Of a stretch of DNA of 64,000 nt, positions 17,865-26,303 are shown piece after piece. The stretch covers positions 1 to 64,000 of the forward strand of contig NZ_JAUZQF010000024.1 in assembly GCF_030718205.1 (NCBI RefSeq). Reading direction: 5' to 3'. This DNA comes from Nonomuraea turcica (GTDB taxonomy: Bacteria > Actinomycetota > Actinomycetes > Streptosporangiales > Streptosporangiaceae). Each line of letters starts with the position of its first letter. The stretch's first letter is position 1. Both the position numbers and the translations under genes were made by a program. Under the pieces are notes generated by a model. That model had not been told where the DNA came from. It saw only the letters and a program-made list of their open reading frames with translations, and searched no databases.

Positions 17865-18755
17865 TCATGAGAGCCTGAGTTCTCCGCGACCCGTGACGAT
17901 CCCGGACCCGGAGATCCGTACCCGGTCGCCGTTGACCTCGACCTGGATCCGGCTGGGCCGCCCGAGCTCATGGCCTTGCTCGATGACGACCAGACCCCCA
18001 TGGACCCGTTGTGTTCGAGTGAGCAGGGCGGCGAGCGGGCCCGCAGCCGTGCCGGTGGCCGGATCCTCGACGATGCCCACGGTGGGATTGAAGAACCGGC
18101 TGTAGGCGTCCGCCTTTGGCTCCCCGGGTGCGCTGGTGTAGACGTAGCAGCCTTCGGCGCCCGCCTCGGCCAGGATCGCAGCCAAGGCCCGAGGCTCGAC
18201 AGCGGTGCCGTCGACAGCCGGGCGATCGACCAGCGGGACGAGCAAGTGGGCAACTCCCGTGGAGACGACCTGCGTCGGCTGATCAGGTGAAAGGTTCTCG
18301 GGCCCGAGTCCGAGTGCGGCAGCGAGGCGACGTGCGTCCTCGACCACGGGCCCGAACACGGGTGAGGACTGCTCCATCACAATCCGGACACCTCCCCCGG
18401 GCTGGCGGACGACCTCGACCGGCAGCACGTCCGCGCCGATCTCCTGCATCAGCGTCCGTGACGGTTCATCTCCGGTCAGTCCCTGATCGGCGAGCCACAG
18501 CCAGGCGCCGAGTGCGTTGTGGCCGGCACCGTCGACTTCGGCGCCGATCGGAGTGAACGACCGCAACCGCCATGCGGCAGCCGGTTGGGTGGGCTGGAGC
18601 AGGAAGGTGGTCTCGGATTGGTTGAACTCGCGGGCGATGGCGCGCATCTGGTCCACAGTCAGGTCGTCCGCGTCCGGCACCAGGGCCAGCGGGTTACCGG
18701 TCAGCGGGCGCTCAGCGAAGACATCAATGAAGAAGAACGGTGTCCATGTCGTCAC
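17865..18755 (-). CDS. PhzF-family epimerase/isomerase
   Basis: This 296-residue protein shows the PhzF pattern: FIDVFAERPLTGNPLALV at the N-terminus, the catalytic Glu in FNQSETTFLL, GAEVDGAGHNALGAWLWL in the first half and VEDPATGTAAGPLA in the second. PhzF isomerises dihydro-3-hydroxyanthranilate in phenazine synthesis, but most family members are stand-alone isomerases of unknown substrate. No phenazine genes are nearby. A GTG start at 18755 was chosen by homology, although its ribosome site is weak. A deaminase gene follows in the same operon. Confidence 0.87.
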   Translation of the reverse strand: MTTWTPFFFIDVFAERPLTGNPLALVPDADDLTVDQMRAIAREFNQSETTFLLQPTQPAAAWRLRSFTPIGAEVDGAGHNALGAWLWLADQGLTGDEPSRTLMQEIGADVLPVEVVRQPGGGVRIVMEQSSPVFGPVVEDARRLAAALGLGPENLSPDQPTQVVSTGVAHLLVPLVDRPAVDGTAVEPRALAAILAEAGAEGCYVYTSAPGEPKADAYSRFFNPTVGIVEDPATGTAAGPLAALLTRTQRVHGGLVVIEQGHELGRPSRIQVEVNGDRVRISGSGIVTGRGELRLS

Positions 18756-18798
18756 GAGGTCAAGGTTAGGGATCTCGAATGGGGTGTCACACCCCCAC

Positions 18799-18921
18799 CA
18801 GTCGGTCAGTCTGCTGGACGACGTGGACCGCGCCCTGATCGCCGCCATCCAGACCGACGGCCGCGCGACCCTGGCCAAGCACGTGCGGGATGTACGTGCG
18901 CGTGGCTCAGCGGCGCGGTGA
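18799..18921 (+). pseudogene. Lrp/AsnC regulator remnant (N-terminal helix region)
   Basis: The frame reads SVSLLDDVDRALIAAIQTDG then RATLAKHV, which matches the first helices of Lrp/AsnC DNA-binding domains, and then becomes unrelated and stops at 18921. The remaining 100 or so residues of the family, including the RAM domain, are missing. It is divergent from the phzF-like gene and may once have regulated it. The following 200 bp to 19118 show no gene. Confidence 0.6.
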
Positions 18922-19118
18922 CCCGATCGAGCGTCCACCGCGCTCAACCGGAGTAATCAAGAGGCTTACCTCCGTGGAGGTCAGCCCCGCTCCGGCCGAC
19001 GGAACCCCGACGAACTCGAACGGGTCACTCCAGATGTGATCAGCGCCACCAAGTTCAACGTCGTCATCCGTGGCTACCCGGGCACGGTCGTCATCTGCTC
19101 GGCGGCCCGGTGGTCGAC

Positions 19119-19562
19119 TCAGCCGTTGGTGAAGTATCGGTCGAAGCAATAGGATTGGTCGCCGCCCTGGACGTAGATGCAGATATGGAATCTCGCTGGG
19201 CCGTCCAGCAGACTGACGTTCCAGCCGGGTGATGTCCCGTCATTGACGTACCGGGAGTTCCGAACCGTCCACGTTCCATCCGCCCGCCGGCTCGAGGTCG
19301 TTATCAGCACCCCATAGCCGTCACGGTTATCGTGGACAGTCACTTCATTGTTGTCCGTGCCGCCAGAACTCTGGTACCGATCCACGAAGCCCACGGTTCC
19401 GCCATAGGTGCCGCCCGCGGCGGCGGGCTTGTCGTAGTACAGGGTGAAGGTTGAGGCTTGTGCCGGAGTTGCCAAGGCCAGGAGCGCGGCCAAGGCCGTG
19501 GCCGATACGGCAAGGATTTGCCGTGTGCTCTTCCAACGAGCTTTCTGTTGCGCCTTCGACAT
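19119..19562 (-). CDS. Small exported protein A (147 aa)
   Basis: The N-terminus is a Sec signal peptide: basic start (KARWKSTR), hydrophobic core (ILAVSATALAALLAL) and probable cleavage after TPAQA. The mature part of about 110 residues is polar and Gly/Tyr-rich (TLYYDKPAAAGGTYGGTVGF) with two Cys near the C-terminus (HICIYV, SYCFDRYF) that could form a disulfide. The family is not recognised. AAAGGACC precedes the ATG. It is the first member of a run of small exported proteins around the SARP regulator. Confidence 0.75.
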   Translation of the reverse strand: MSKAQQKARWKSTRQILAVSATALAALLALATPAQASTFTLYYDKPAAAGGTYGGTVGFVDRYQSSGGTDNNEVTVHDNRDGYGVLITTSSRRADGTWTVRNSRYVNDGTSPGWNVSLLDGPARFHICIYVQGGDQSYCFDRYFTNG

Positions 19563-19636
19563 CTTTACGGTCCTTTCCTAGGCCGACTAGTGCACGTCGC
19601 TGGATAACACGTGCTGAGCGAATCACACCTCAGGTG

Positions 19637-19705
19637 TCACGGACTCCCTGGGGTGATGACGAGCACTCCCGTGGCGAGCGCCACGCTCAGCAATTTGCTT
19701 CGTAT
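19637..19705 (-). pseudogene. Decayed small exported protein (signal peptide only)
   Basis: After an AAAGGGG ribosome-site-like sequence (19713-19720 on this strand) the frame reads RSKLLSVALATGVLVITPGS and then stops. This looks like the signal peptide of the exported protein at 27300-27671 (KSSLMVVVAAGATIVVTPGA). The expected start codon is ATA instead of ATG, and no mature protein follows. It is best read as a degraded copy; a 22-residue leader peptide is a less likely alternative. Confidence 0.5.
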
Positions 19706-19758
19706 CCTGGAACCCCTTTCGATGTGGTGAGCCGAATTTACGCGAGCGTAATGGAGCT

Positions 19759-19776
19759 CGGAATATTCCTGGAATA
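19759..19776 (+). promoter_or_regulatory. SARP-like heptamer direct repeat, site A
   Basis: CGGAATA (19759-19765) and TGGAATA (19770-19776) are direct repeats exactly 11 bp apart start to start. SARP regulators bind heptamer repeats with this period. The same heptamer family appears at two other places near exported-protein genes. The local palindrome GGAATATTCC means the reading strand is not certain. Confidence 0.5.
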
Positions 19777-19934
19777 TGGCCAGCCATCCGGCGGTTGTCT
19801 CAGCACCGCACCGCCTCCAAGGCCCGCTCGACCGTGTGACCTTCCTCGACCTCGACGTGGCTGGTGACAAGTCGGTCACCGCCGCGGTCCAGCGGGTGAT
19901 CGAGCGGTTTGGGCGGATTGACGTGCTGGTCAAC
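19776..19934 (+). pseudogene. SDR gene fragment, upstream piece
   Basis: The frame reads RLQGPLDRVTFLDLDVAGDK, then SVTAAVQRVIERFGRIDVLV-N, which is the segment of a classical SDR between the nucleotide-binding loop and the NNAG motif. It has no TGxxxGIG start and breaks at the first Asn of NNAG, after which unrelated residues lead to a stop at 19979. The matching continuation is found 786 bp downstream, so this looks like one half of a split gene. Confidence 0.65.
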
Positions 19935-20126
19935 GCTGAGCAGAGACGAGGCGCTGAGGGGCTGCCCTTTCGGATTTAGGAGGAGCGAGCCGGTCTCCGG
20001 CTGGGATACGCCACGTGTACCGAAGATGTTCTGTGCATATACCGCCCTACGGCACTGTGGGGGCGGTCACTCAATTGACCGTGCTGGGCTCCACAGGATG
20101 CGACGACATCGGAGATGGGAAGGTTC

Positions 20127-20570
20127 ATGCGCAAAGGACAACGGCTCGCGTGGTTCATGGCGTCGGCGATGCTCGCTTTGGGGATAGTGGTCGGAGGCAG
20201 CGGGATGTCGACCGCCAGCGCCGACATCGTCAGGCCCTACCTCTACTGGTCGGAGGACAGGGGTCAATGCGGTGGTGTGTGGACGAACTACCTCGGGACG
20301 CGGACCTACGACCCGAACACGCACAGCGTCAAGCGGCTGAAGAGGACTGAGACGACGTCGACCAGCATGACGAGGATCTGGAACCAGAACGGTGTACGTC
20401 AGGCCAAGGTGTACGACGTTTGCACGAACGGACGCATTGTCCGCAAGTTCAATCCGTCGGCTTATAGGCACCGGTCCATCAAGGTGAGCTACGTCTGTTT
20501 CGCCGGTCGCTGCCGAGTCACCAGCACCCTCTATGGCAGCTGGCTGAGCGGGACTGGCACCCCGCTGTAG
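20127..20570 (+). CDS. Small exported protein B (147 aa)
   Basis: This begins MRKGQRLAWFMASAMLALGI, a Sec signal peptide with probable cleavage after STASA. The mature part of about 115 residues has four Cys (GQCGGVW, YDVCTNG, SYVCFAGRC), many Arg/Tyr residues and no recognised domain. GGAAGG six bases before the ATG fixes the start at 20127 rather than 12 bp upstream. It lies wholly inside the 786-bp segment that separates the two SDR fragments, so it probably arrived with that insertion. Confidence 0.75.
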   Translation: MRKGQRLAWFMASAMLALGIVVGGSGMSTASADIVRPYLYWSEDRGQCGGVWTNYLGTRTYDPNTHSVKRLKRTETTSTSMTRIWNQNGVRQAKVYDVCTNGRIVRKFNPSAYRHRSIKVSYVCFAGRCRVTSTLYGSWLSGTGTPL

Positions 20571-20720
20571 CGAATCATCCGCCCTCTCGCCGCCGCGGGT
20601 CAGCGGACGGTGCGGGGGCGGATGATGGCGTTGGCGCGGAATCCAGGTCCAGCCGCTGCAGCCGGGCGCCGGCCTCCAGCACGTCGCGCTCGGTCACGGT
20701 CCCTTGCACCGCGCCGCCCC

Positions 20721-20825
20721 GCCGGCATGGGCGCAATCGGTGCCGTTGAGGAAAGCTCCGTCGCGCAGGCCCGGGACCTCTTCAACGTCAACGTCTTCGG
20801 TGCGGCCCCAATGGCAGGAGTTTGA
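20721..20825 (+). pseudogene. SDR gene fragment, downstream piece
   Basis: The frame reads AGMGAIGAVEESSVAQARDL then FNVNVFGA, which is the SDR segment that directly follows the first Asn of NNAG. It then loses similarity (APMAGV) and stops. Together with the fragment ending at 19934 it would make a continuous stretch of one SDR. The N-terminal loop and the whole YxxxK half are missing. The intervening 20571-20720 holds no clear gene. Confidence 0.6.
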
Positions 20826-20976
20826 GCGTTCGTGATCTTGTCTTTGCTGGTCATGCGGCTCGTGGTTGGGCCGTTCGAGGGACCGGCGGGTGCGGGATGA
20901 TGCTGTGGGCCACGCGGTAGGTGGTCCTGGAGTTTTCACGCGGGGGATGGCACCGCCGACCGTCAGTTGGCGGTTG

Positions 20977-23900
20977 TCAACGGCGACGTGTCGCCGAACA
21001 GCCAGGCTGCCCTTCACGCGCGAGCCGGTCGTCCAGCATTCTCGCGTCGTTCTCGTGCGAGATCCCGCGGAACAGTTCGCGGGCTTCGTTCCAAATGGTT
21101 GTGGCCGTCTGATGGTCGCCGGCGGCGTCGTGGGCATCGCCGAGGGCGCGGAGCGTCCGCGCCAGGTAGGGGATCGAGCCGCGGGTCCGCCACATCCGGA
21201 CCGAGCGTTCGAGGGTGGCGATGGCGGCGGGAAGGTCTCCTTCGGCCAGGTCCAACTGCCCGAGAACGCTGAGCGAGTCGGCGAGATAATGGCCGAAGTT
21301 GCCGTCCTCGCTGTAAGCCAGCGTCAGTTCGGCGGTCGCCCTGGCACGCTCGTCCCCGACCGTGGCGAACAGCTTCGAGAGGTAGAGCAGCGAGAACGTC
21401 TCCAGATAGCGGTAGTTCAACCGCCGTGCCATTTCCAGGGACCTCTCCAGCAGTTCCTGGCCGCCCGCGATGTCACCGCAGAACGATTTCGCCGCGCCAA
21501 GGAACTGGGTGATCGTCGTGGTGTAGTGAGGGTTGCCGAGCGCCTCGGCGACCTTCGTGGCCTCCTCCAGGACCGAGAGCGCCCCTTGAGGGTCGTCCTC
21601 GCCGTGGATGATCGCCATCACGTGATAGGCCCGCGCCTGGCCGCCGAGGTAGTCCGCGTCGGTGGCCGTCCGCAGAGCGCGCTCCGCAAGGGCGAGCGCT
21701 TGTGCACCACCGTTCCCGTCGGCCGTCATGCTCCAGGCCAGGGTCGCCAAGGCGTCGGCCATCCCGACCGGATCGTTCAGCATGGTGAACAGGCCGAGGA
21801 GCTGCGAAGCGCCGGCCCGCATCCGTGTCATCGCCGGTCCGGGGCCCGGCGGTGAGTTCCAGGTGGTGACCTCCAGGAGGCCGCGCATCAGCACGGCCTC
21901 GCCGCGCTTGTCGCCGGTCTCACGGCAGAGCGCGAGCGCCTGCTCGTGCATGCGCTGCCAGCCGTCATACACGCCGCGCACGTTGAGGTACGTCTCGGTG
22001 GACCCCGCGAGGTCCCATGCGAGTTGGGTCAGGCGCGCCTCGCACGCTTGGGCGACCCCCGCCATCAGCGCGGCGTGCTCCGCGCCGAACCACGCCATCG
22101 GGTCGGCCAGCAGCGGGCCGGAGACCGCCGCGGGCAGCCGCCATCGCGGCGCACGGCTGTGCATGCGTGCGGAGCAGGGGCCCGGTACGTGCTCCACTGC
22201 GACCTCCGCCAGCGCCAGCCACGCACCCAGGGCCCGCTGGAGCGCGGCCTGGCGCTCGGGTTCCGAATCCTCGCGCTGCGCCCGCTCGCGCGCGTACAAC
22301 CGGATCAGGTCGTGGAACCGATACCTGAGCCTGCCCGTCTCGTCCGTCCCGGTGAGGTTCAGCAGATGAGCGTCGACCAGGGTTTCGATCTCGTGTTCCG
22401 CCTGTCGTACCGGCACGTCCAGGAGGGCCGCCACCGCCCAGGAGGCGAAATCGGGCGCGTCGAGCAGTCCGGCCAGCCGGAAGGCCCGCTGCGCGCCTGC
22501 GGGAAGCGTCCGGTAGCTCATCTCGAATCCCGCGCGGATGTCGAGGTCGCCCGCCACAAGTTCGTCCAGCCTGTGCCGTTCCTCCCCGAGGACGCCGGCG
22601 AGGTGGGACAGACTCCACTGCCTTCTGCCGAGGAGCCTGGCCGCCGAGATGCGGACCGCCAGCGGTACCCGGCCGCACAACCGGGTGATCTCCAGAGCGG
22701 CGTCCGGGTCGTCCTGGACGCGTTCGTCGCCGATGATCCTTCTCAGCAGGCCCATGGCCTGGGCCGACGGCAGGACGTCGAGTTCCAGCAGGCTCGCGCC
22801 CTCGAGACCGACCAGCCGGACACGTCCGGTGAGGAGCACGGCCGTGCCGGGAGCTCCGGGCAGGAGCGGCCGCACCTGCTCCTCCCCGGCGACATTGTCG
22901 AGCAGGATGAGAATTCTGCGTCCGGCCAGGCAGCTCCGGTAGAAGGCCACGCGTTCTTCGAGGGAGCCGGGTATGCCGGTGGTGCTGATGCCCAGTGCGA
23001 ACAGGAACCGGCTGAGCACGTCCTCTGGGCGGGCGGGGTCGGCGGAGGCGCCGCGCAGGTCCGCGTAGAGCTGGCCGTCGGGAAAGTGACCCGCGATCCG
23101 GTGCGCGACGTGCACGGCGAGCGTGGTTTTGCCCAGGCCTCCCAGACCCGCGATGCTGGCCATGGCGACGGTGCCCGGCCGCGGTTTGGTGAGGGCCTCG
23201 GTGAGGTCCGCCACCTCGTCGTCTCTGCCCGTGAAATCCGCGATGTCCGGCGGCAACTCGGCGGGGGTTAGGGCCGCCTGAGGTTCAGGCATCGGGGCCG
23301 TGGCATGGACGGGACCGTCGGCGGGCAGGGCACGCATGTGGGCGTGCTGCACGTTCTCGCTCGGCTCGATGCCCAGATCATCCGACAGACGTGCGGCAAG
23401 GTCACGGTGGGCCCGTGTGGCCTCCGCAGGGGAGCCCGTGATCGTCGCCATGACGTGAGGAACGAGGTCGAGTGAGGAGTCCTGAGTGAGGATTCTCTGA
23501 TGCATGTCGTGCAACTCTTCGGCCGGGTCCAGACCGGTCTCCTCGACCAGGATCTTGCGGGCACGCGTGTATTCGGCGAGCGCGTCCGCCCGCCGGCCAC
23601 AGCGGTACAGCGCCAGCATCAGCTGCGCGCGCAGCCGCTCCCGCAGGGGGTACTGCCTGGTGAGCGCGGTCAGCTCGCCTAACAGCCCGGCGTGGCGTCC
23701 CAGCCTCAGGTCCACGGCGATCCGCGACTGCAGGACCGACAGGCGGACCTCGTCCAGCCGCGCGGCCTCCGCGGCCAGCATCGGGATATCGGTCATGCCG
23801 ACGAACGCGGGCCCGCGCCAGAGACTCAGCGCCTCGTGCAGGCGGCGGGTCGCCTCCTCCGGCTCGCCGGCGGCCTCCACCGCCTGCCCTGAGCCGGCCA

Positions 23901-24207
23901 AGTTCTCGAACCTCGCCGCATCCAGCTCGTCCCGGGCCACCCGTACCAGATAGCCGGGGCCCTGCCGCACGACGCGAGCCCGGTCGCCCAGGTGCCGCCG
24001 GAGTCGGTGGACGTAGGTCTGCACATTCTTGGTGGCGCTCTTCGGAGGGGTGTTCCCCCACAGCGCCACGGCCAGTTGATCTTCCGAAACCGGGTTACCC
24101 GCTTGGCACAGCAGAACCGCTAGCAGCACCCGCGCCTTGGGCGTGCCGAGATCGAGCTGCTGACCCTCTCGCCACACCGCCAGCGGACCTAGTATCCCAA
24201 ACTTCAT
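20977..24207 (-). CDS. SARP/AfsR-type regulator with BTAD, NB-ARC and TPR regions
   Basis: This 1076-residue STAND regulator begins with an OmpR-like SARP DNA-binding domain (residues 1-90; RVLLAVLLCQAGNPVSEDQL, YVHRLRRHLGDRARVVRQGP). A BTAD domain follows (about 95-240). An extra copy of the BTAD end appears at about 266-293 (LAARLSDDLGIEPSENVQHA). The NB-ARC ATPase has P-loop GLGGLGKTT at 354-362 with Walker-B-like RILILLDN. TPR-like helical repeats fill the C-terminal 500 residues. The start MKFGIL has GAGGGGGC upstream; a longer frame is not needed. It sits in the middle of the small-exported-protein genes and probably controls them. AfsR-like ATP hydrolysis is inferred from the motifs. 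Confidence 0.93.
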   Translation of the reverse strand: MKFGILGPLAVWREGQQLDLGTPKARVLLAVLLCQAGNPVSEDQLAVALWGNTPPKSATKNVQTYVHRLRRHLGDRARVVRQGPGYLVRVARDELDAARFENLAGSGQAVEAAGEPEEATRRLHEALSLWRGPAFVGMTDIPMLAAEAARLDEVRLSVLQSRIAVDLRLGRHAGLLGELTALTRQYPLRERLRAQLMLALYRCGRRADALAEYTRARKILVEETGLDPAEELHDMHQRILTQDSSLDLVPHVMATITGSPAEATRAHRDLAARLSDDLGIEPSENVQHAHMRALPADGPVHATAPMPEPQAALTPAELPPDIADFTGRDDEVADLTEALTKPRPGTVAMASIAGLGGLGKTTLAVHVAHRIAGHFPDGQLYADLRGASADPARPEDVLSRFLFALGISTTGIPGSLEERVAFYRSCLAGRRILILLDNVAGEEQVRPLLPGAPGTAVLLTGRVRLVGLEGASLLELDVLPSAQAMGLLRRIIGDERVQDDPDAALEITRLCGRVPLAVRISAARLLGRRQWSLSHLAGVLGEERHRLDELVAGDLDIRAGFEMSYRTLPAGAQRAFRLAGLLDAPDFASWAVAALLDVPVRQAEHEIETLVDAHLLNLTGTDETGRLRYRFHDLIRLYARERAQREDSEPERQAALQRALGAWLALAEVAVEHVPGPCSARMHSRAPRWRLPAAVSGPLLADPMAWFGAEHAALMAGVAQACEARLTQLAWDLAGSTETYLNVRGVYDGWQRMHEQALALCRETGDKRGEAVLMRGLLEVTTWNSPPGPGPAMTRMRAGASQLLGLFTMLNDPVGMADALATLAWSMTADGNGGAQALALAERALRTATDADYLGGQARAYHVMAIIHGEDDPQGALSVLEEATKVAEALGNPHYTTTITQFLGAAKSFCGDIAGGQELLERSLEMARRLNYRYLETFSLLYLSKLFATVGDERARATAELTLAYSEDGNFGHYLADSLSVLGQLDLAEGDLPAAIATLERSVRMWRTRGSIPYLARTLRALGDAHDAAGDHQTATTIWNEARELFRGISHENDARMLDDRLAREGQPGCSATRRR

Positions 24208-24663
24208 CGTGCCCCCTCGGCTGGGACGCACTGTAAACCTGGACGGCCTGTTTTGTCGGTCCACTCGGTCAAGAAACCATTGCGAACTCTTCGCGACCGG
24301 CCCTCGATCCGCCGACGGCATCGGCGTCGAACGCGCCTGGCCGCGGCGGCTGCGTCTCAACGGGCTCATCCGCCGGCTACACCAAGGTCTACAACCGGCT
24401 GCCACCTTGACACCAACGTCCAGAAGCTCAAGACCGAAGATCGTTAGGCCCCTCGGAAGACCGGAAAAGCTCGGTGACCACGGGATATTCCCGGCGTATT
24501 CCAGGCTGCCACCGGCGTACGCAAGGATCCAGCCAGGAGTTGTGAGCAACGGCCGCACGAACGCCTGTTGTCGCGACGGCCGACATTACCCCTCAAAACT
24601 CACAAATCGGCTTAGGTCGATCCGCCAGCAAAAATGATCTGGTTCGGAAGGGACAGAAAGCCC
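24208..24663. other. Intergenic regulatory region between SARP and exported-protein genes
   Basis: These 456 bp lie between the divergent SARP gene and the first exported-protein gene on the right. No convincing coding sequence was found. The region contains SARP-like heptamer site B (24486-24503). Its right end is AT-rich (CAGCAAAAATGATCTGG), followed by GGAAGGGACAGAAAG before the ATG at 24664. Confidence 0.5.
24486..24503 (-). promoter_or_regulatory. SARP-like heptamer direct repeat, site B
   Basis: On the minus strand TGGAATA (24503-24497) is followed 11 bp on by GGGAATA (24492-24486). It points toward the SARP gene, 279 bp before its start, so autoregulation is possible. It could also act on the divergent exported-protein gene starting at 24664. 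Confidence 0.5.
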
Positions 24664-25023
24664 ATGAACAAGCTGGCCAAATTCGCCGCGGTAGGCCTTG
24701 GCGCCGTGACTGCGAGCGTCGTTCTCGCGCAGCCCGCGTCCGCTGCCGACTACAGCTGGAATGTCGGCGACGGGGTCATCACCTACACCGACAGCTCCAA
24801 CACGCTCTGTATACGCGCCTACGACACCGAGGGTGCCCGTCAGGTGGACACGAACCTATTTTGGGACGACAAAAACTACTACTACGGTGACCGCGGCGCC
24901 AGTTGCGGGATCGTGGGGGGCCGCGAGCTCCCCGAGGGCACGAGGATCGTCATGTACGTCAGGTCCTACTGGGGCGAGCGTGGCACCTGGGTGTCCAGGG
25001 GGTCCAAGACCTTCTACCGCTAA
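24664..25023 (+). CDS. Small exported protein C1 (119 aa)
   Basis: A Sec signal peptide (MNKLAKFAAVGLGAVTASVV, cleavage about after ASA) leads to a mature protein of about 92 residues. The pattern is VGDGVITYTDSSNTLCIRAY, then SCGIVGGRELPEGT and VRSYWGERGT. Two Cys suggest one disulfide. It is a clear paralogue of the next gene, which shares signal peptide, DG..xYTD.(S/T)N..C and RSYWxxRGT. The family is not recognised. It is followed by a hairpin with a T-rich tail at 25043-25075. Confidence 0.8.
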   Translation: MNKLAKFAAVGLGAVTASVVLAQPASAADYSWNVGDGVITYTDSSNTLCIRAYDTEGARQVDTNLFWDDKNYYYGDRGASCGIVGGRELPEGTRIVMYVRSYWGERGTWVSRGSKTFYR

Positions 25024-25042
25024 TCGCTTTCTGACATGGCCG

Positions 25043-25075
25043 GGTTCCCGTGCACCGGGCGGCGTACGGGGAACC
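25043..25075 (+). terminator. Hairpin terminator or attenuator between paralogues
   Basis: GGTTCCC (25043-25049) pairs with GGGAACC (25069-25075) and the tail CTTTCTCTTTCC follows. It lies in the 75-bp gap between the two paralogous exported-protein genes and could lower expression of the second. Confidence 0.55.
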
Positions 25076-25098
25076 TTTCTCTTTCCGGATGAGGAGCA

Positions 25099-25470
25099 AT
25101 GAAGAATCTGATCAAAGCGGTCACCGTCGGCATTGGCGTTGTGGCGGCGAGCGTTGTTCTCGCACAACCGGCCCTCGCTGTGAATTTCATCCGAGACATC
25201 GGCGACGGGACCGTCCGCTACACCGACGACACCAATCAGATGTGCCTCCAGGCGGACAACACCTTTGGGACGGCCTGGGTGGAAGTGGCCGTGTCCCGCC
25301 AGGGCGGGGGCGGAACACCCATCGTCATCAGAGACGACAACGTCGGTCATCCGGGCGCCACCTGCAGGGTCCTCAACGTTCCTGAGAACGTCACCTACCA
25401 GGCCGTATACCGGAGCTACTGGGAAGGGCGGGGCACCCCAATACGTGGGGTTTTCTACTTCACTACCTGA
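25099..25470 (+). CDS. Small exported protein C2 (123 aa), paralogue of C1
   Basis: The signal peptide (MKNLIKAVTVGIGVVAASVV, cleavage about after ALA) is nearly the same as in C1. The mature part of about 97 residues keeps the pattern IGDGTVRYTDDTNQMCLQAD, ATCRVLNVPENV and YRSYWEGRGT, with the two Cys at matching places. This is a tandem duplication that has diverged in the middle (GGGGTPIVIRDDNVG). GAGGAG lies upstream of the ATG. Its transcript probably ends at the strong hairpin 25484-25527. Confidence 0.8.
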   Translation: MKNLIKAVTVGIGVVAASVVLAQPALAVNFIRDIGDGTVRYTDDTNQMCLQADNTFGTAWVEVAVSRQGGGGTPIVIRDDNVGHPGATCRVLNVPENVTYQAVYRSYWEGRGTPIRGVFYFTT

Positions 25471-25483
25471 CCGTCCCGGCAAG

Positions 25484-25527
25484 GCGGACTCCCCGTCCAC
25501 CACCTGCACGGCATACGGGGAGTCCGC
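25484..25527 (+). terminator. Strong hairpin terminator
   Basis: GCGGACTCCCCGT (25484-25496) and ACGGGGAGTCCGC (25515-25527) form a perfect 13-bp inverted repeat with an 18-nt loop, 13 bp after the C2 stop codon. No T-run follows, as is common for actinomycete terminators. Confidence 0.75.
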
Positions 25528-25596
25528 ATCCGACAAGGCACGTCGGCCGGCAGTAGATCACCGCGCCGGTCCGCCCCCGATCGCAAAGGGTTTTCC

Positions 25597-26046
25597 ATGA
25601 ACAAATGCATGAGTGTGGCCCTCGTGGCAATGGTCGCCACGGGATCCTTGTTCGTCGGAGCGGCGCCGGCACAGGCCGCCAACCGCGACAACTGCCGCGG
25701 AGCCGTCTCCAGCATCTACACGAGCGGCTCTGCCGTCGTCGCCTCGTACGTTGTCGTATGCGACCGGATCCAGGACCGCATCATCGTCTCGGCGGACGTC
25801 AACCGCCACACTATCCCGATGAAAACCGAGCGCAGTTTGAAGACCTGTGACAACGCCACCAGGTGTAGCGTCCAGCCACGGATCTCTAATCCCACCGGCA
25901 GGCAGTTGTTCTCCGGAGCGGTCTTTGCTGCGACCGCCAGGCGAGGTAGCTACCTCGCAGGATGTGGGTATGTAGAAGGCGTGCTGAGCGGGGGCATGGC
26001 CCTGGACGCGATCATGACCTGCAGATCCTCGGACGAGTATCACTGA
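25597..26046 (+). CDS. Small exported protein D (149 aa, Cys-rich)
   Basis: The signal peptide MNKCMSVALVAMVATGSLFV ends near PAQA. The mature protein of about 122 residues has six Cys (DNCRG, VVCDR, KTCDN, RCSVQ, AGCGY, MTCRS), enough for three disulfides, and Thr/Ser/Arg-rich strands. It is not recognised and is unlike its neighbours in sequence. It has its own upstream region after the terminator at 25484-25527. Its stop codon directly abuts an ISL3 transposase fragment on the other strand. Confidence 0.75.
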   Translation: MNKCMSVALVAMVATGSLFVGAAPAQAANRDNCRGAVSSIYTSGSAVVASYVVVCDRIQDRIIVSADVNRHTIPMKTERSLKTCDNATRCSVQPRISNPTGRQLFSGAVFAATARRGSYLAGCGYVEGVLSGGMALDAIMTCRSSDEYH

Positions 26047-26200
26047 GGCCGGTCTGAATCAAGGCGGTGATCTCTGGCCACCAGGTCTCGATCGTGGTGG
26101 CCAGGCCTTCCAGCTCGGGCAGACGGGAGGCGGCGCAGCGGTCGTAGAAGCGGAACAACCGGTCGGCGATGACGGTCCGACCGGGATGGGTGCGGGCCGA
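26047..26200 (-). pseudogene. ISL3-family transposase fragment
   Basis: The minus-strand frame reads RTHPGRTVIADRLFRFYDRC, then LPELEGLATTIETWWPEITA. This is the conserved region of ISL3-type transposases shortly before the C-terminal catalytic Glu. It is closed by a stop codon upstream and ends at the exported-protein gene, so only about 50 residues survive. No terminal inverted repeats were found. The adjoining 26201-26303 has no gene. It is evidence of past transposition in the island. Confidence 0.65.
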
Positions 26201-26303
26201 ACCTGCTCATGATCCCGCAGTGGTGCACCGAAGAGATCCTGCGCGCCAAGATCGGCTGAGGGACGCGCCGGCGCTCGACCGATCTTGGGCGTGGCCGGGA
26301 CCG

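Noticed and set aside
17865..18755. Phenazine biosynthesis based on the PhzF-like gene
   Set aside because: No other phz genes are nearby and most PhzF-family proteins are not involved in phenazines.
21946..23271. 441-codon open frame opposite the SARP gene
   Set aside because: It is a shadow of the SARP/NB-ARC coding sequence, with no recognisable protein features.
26074..26104. Perfect 10-bp inverted repeat CTGGCCACCA / TGGTGGCCAG as a terminator
   Set aside because: It lies inside the ISL3 transposase fragment, where its bases encode conserved residues (ATTIETWWP), so the symmetry is probably coincidental to coding.
26047..26303. Complete insertion sequence
   Set aside because: Only about 50 transposase residues are present; no terminal inverted repeats or target duplication were found.
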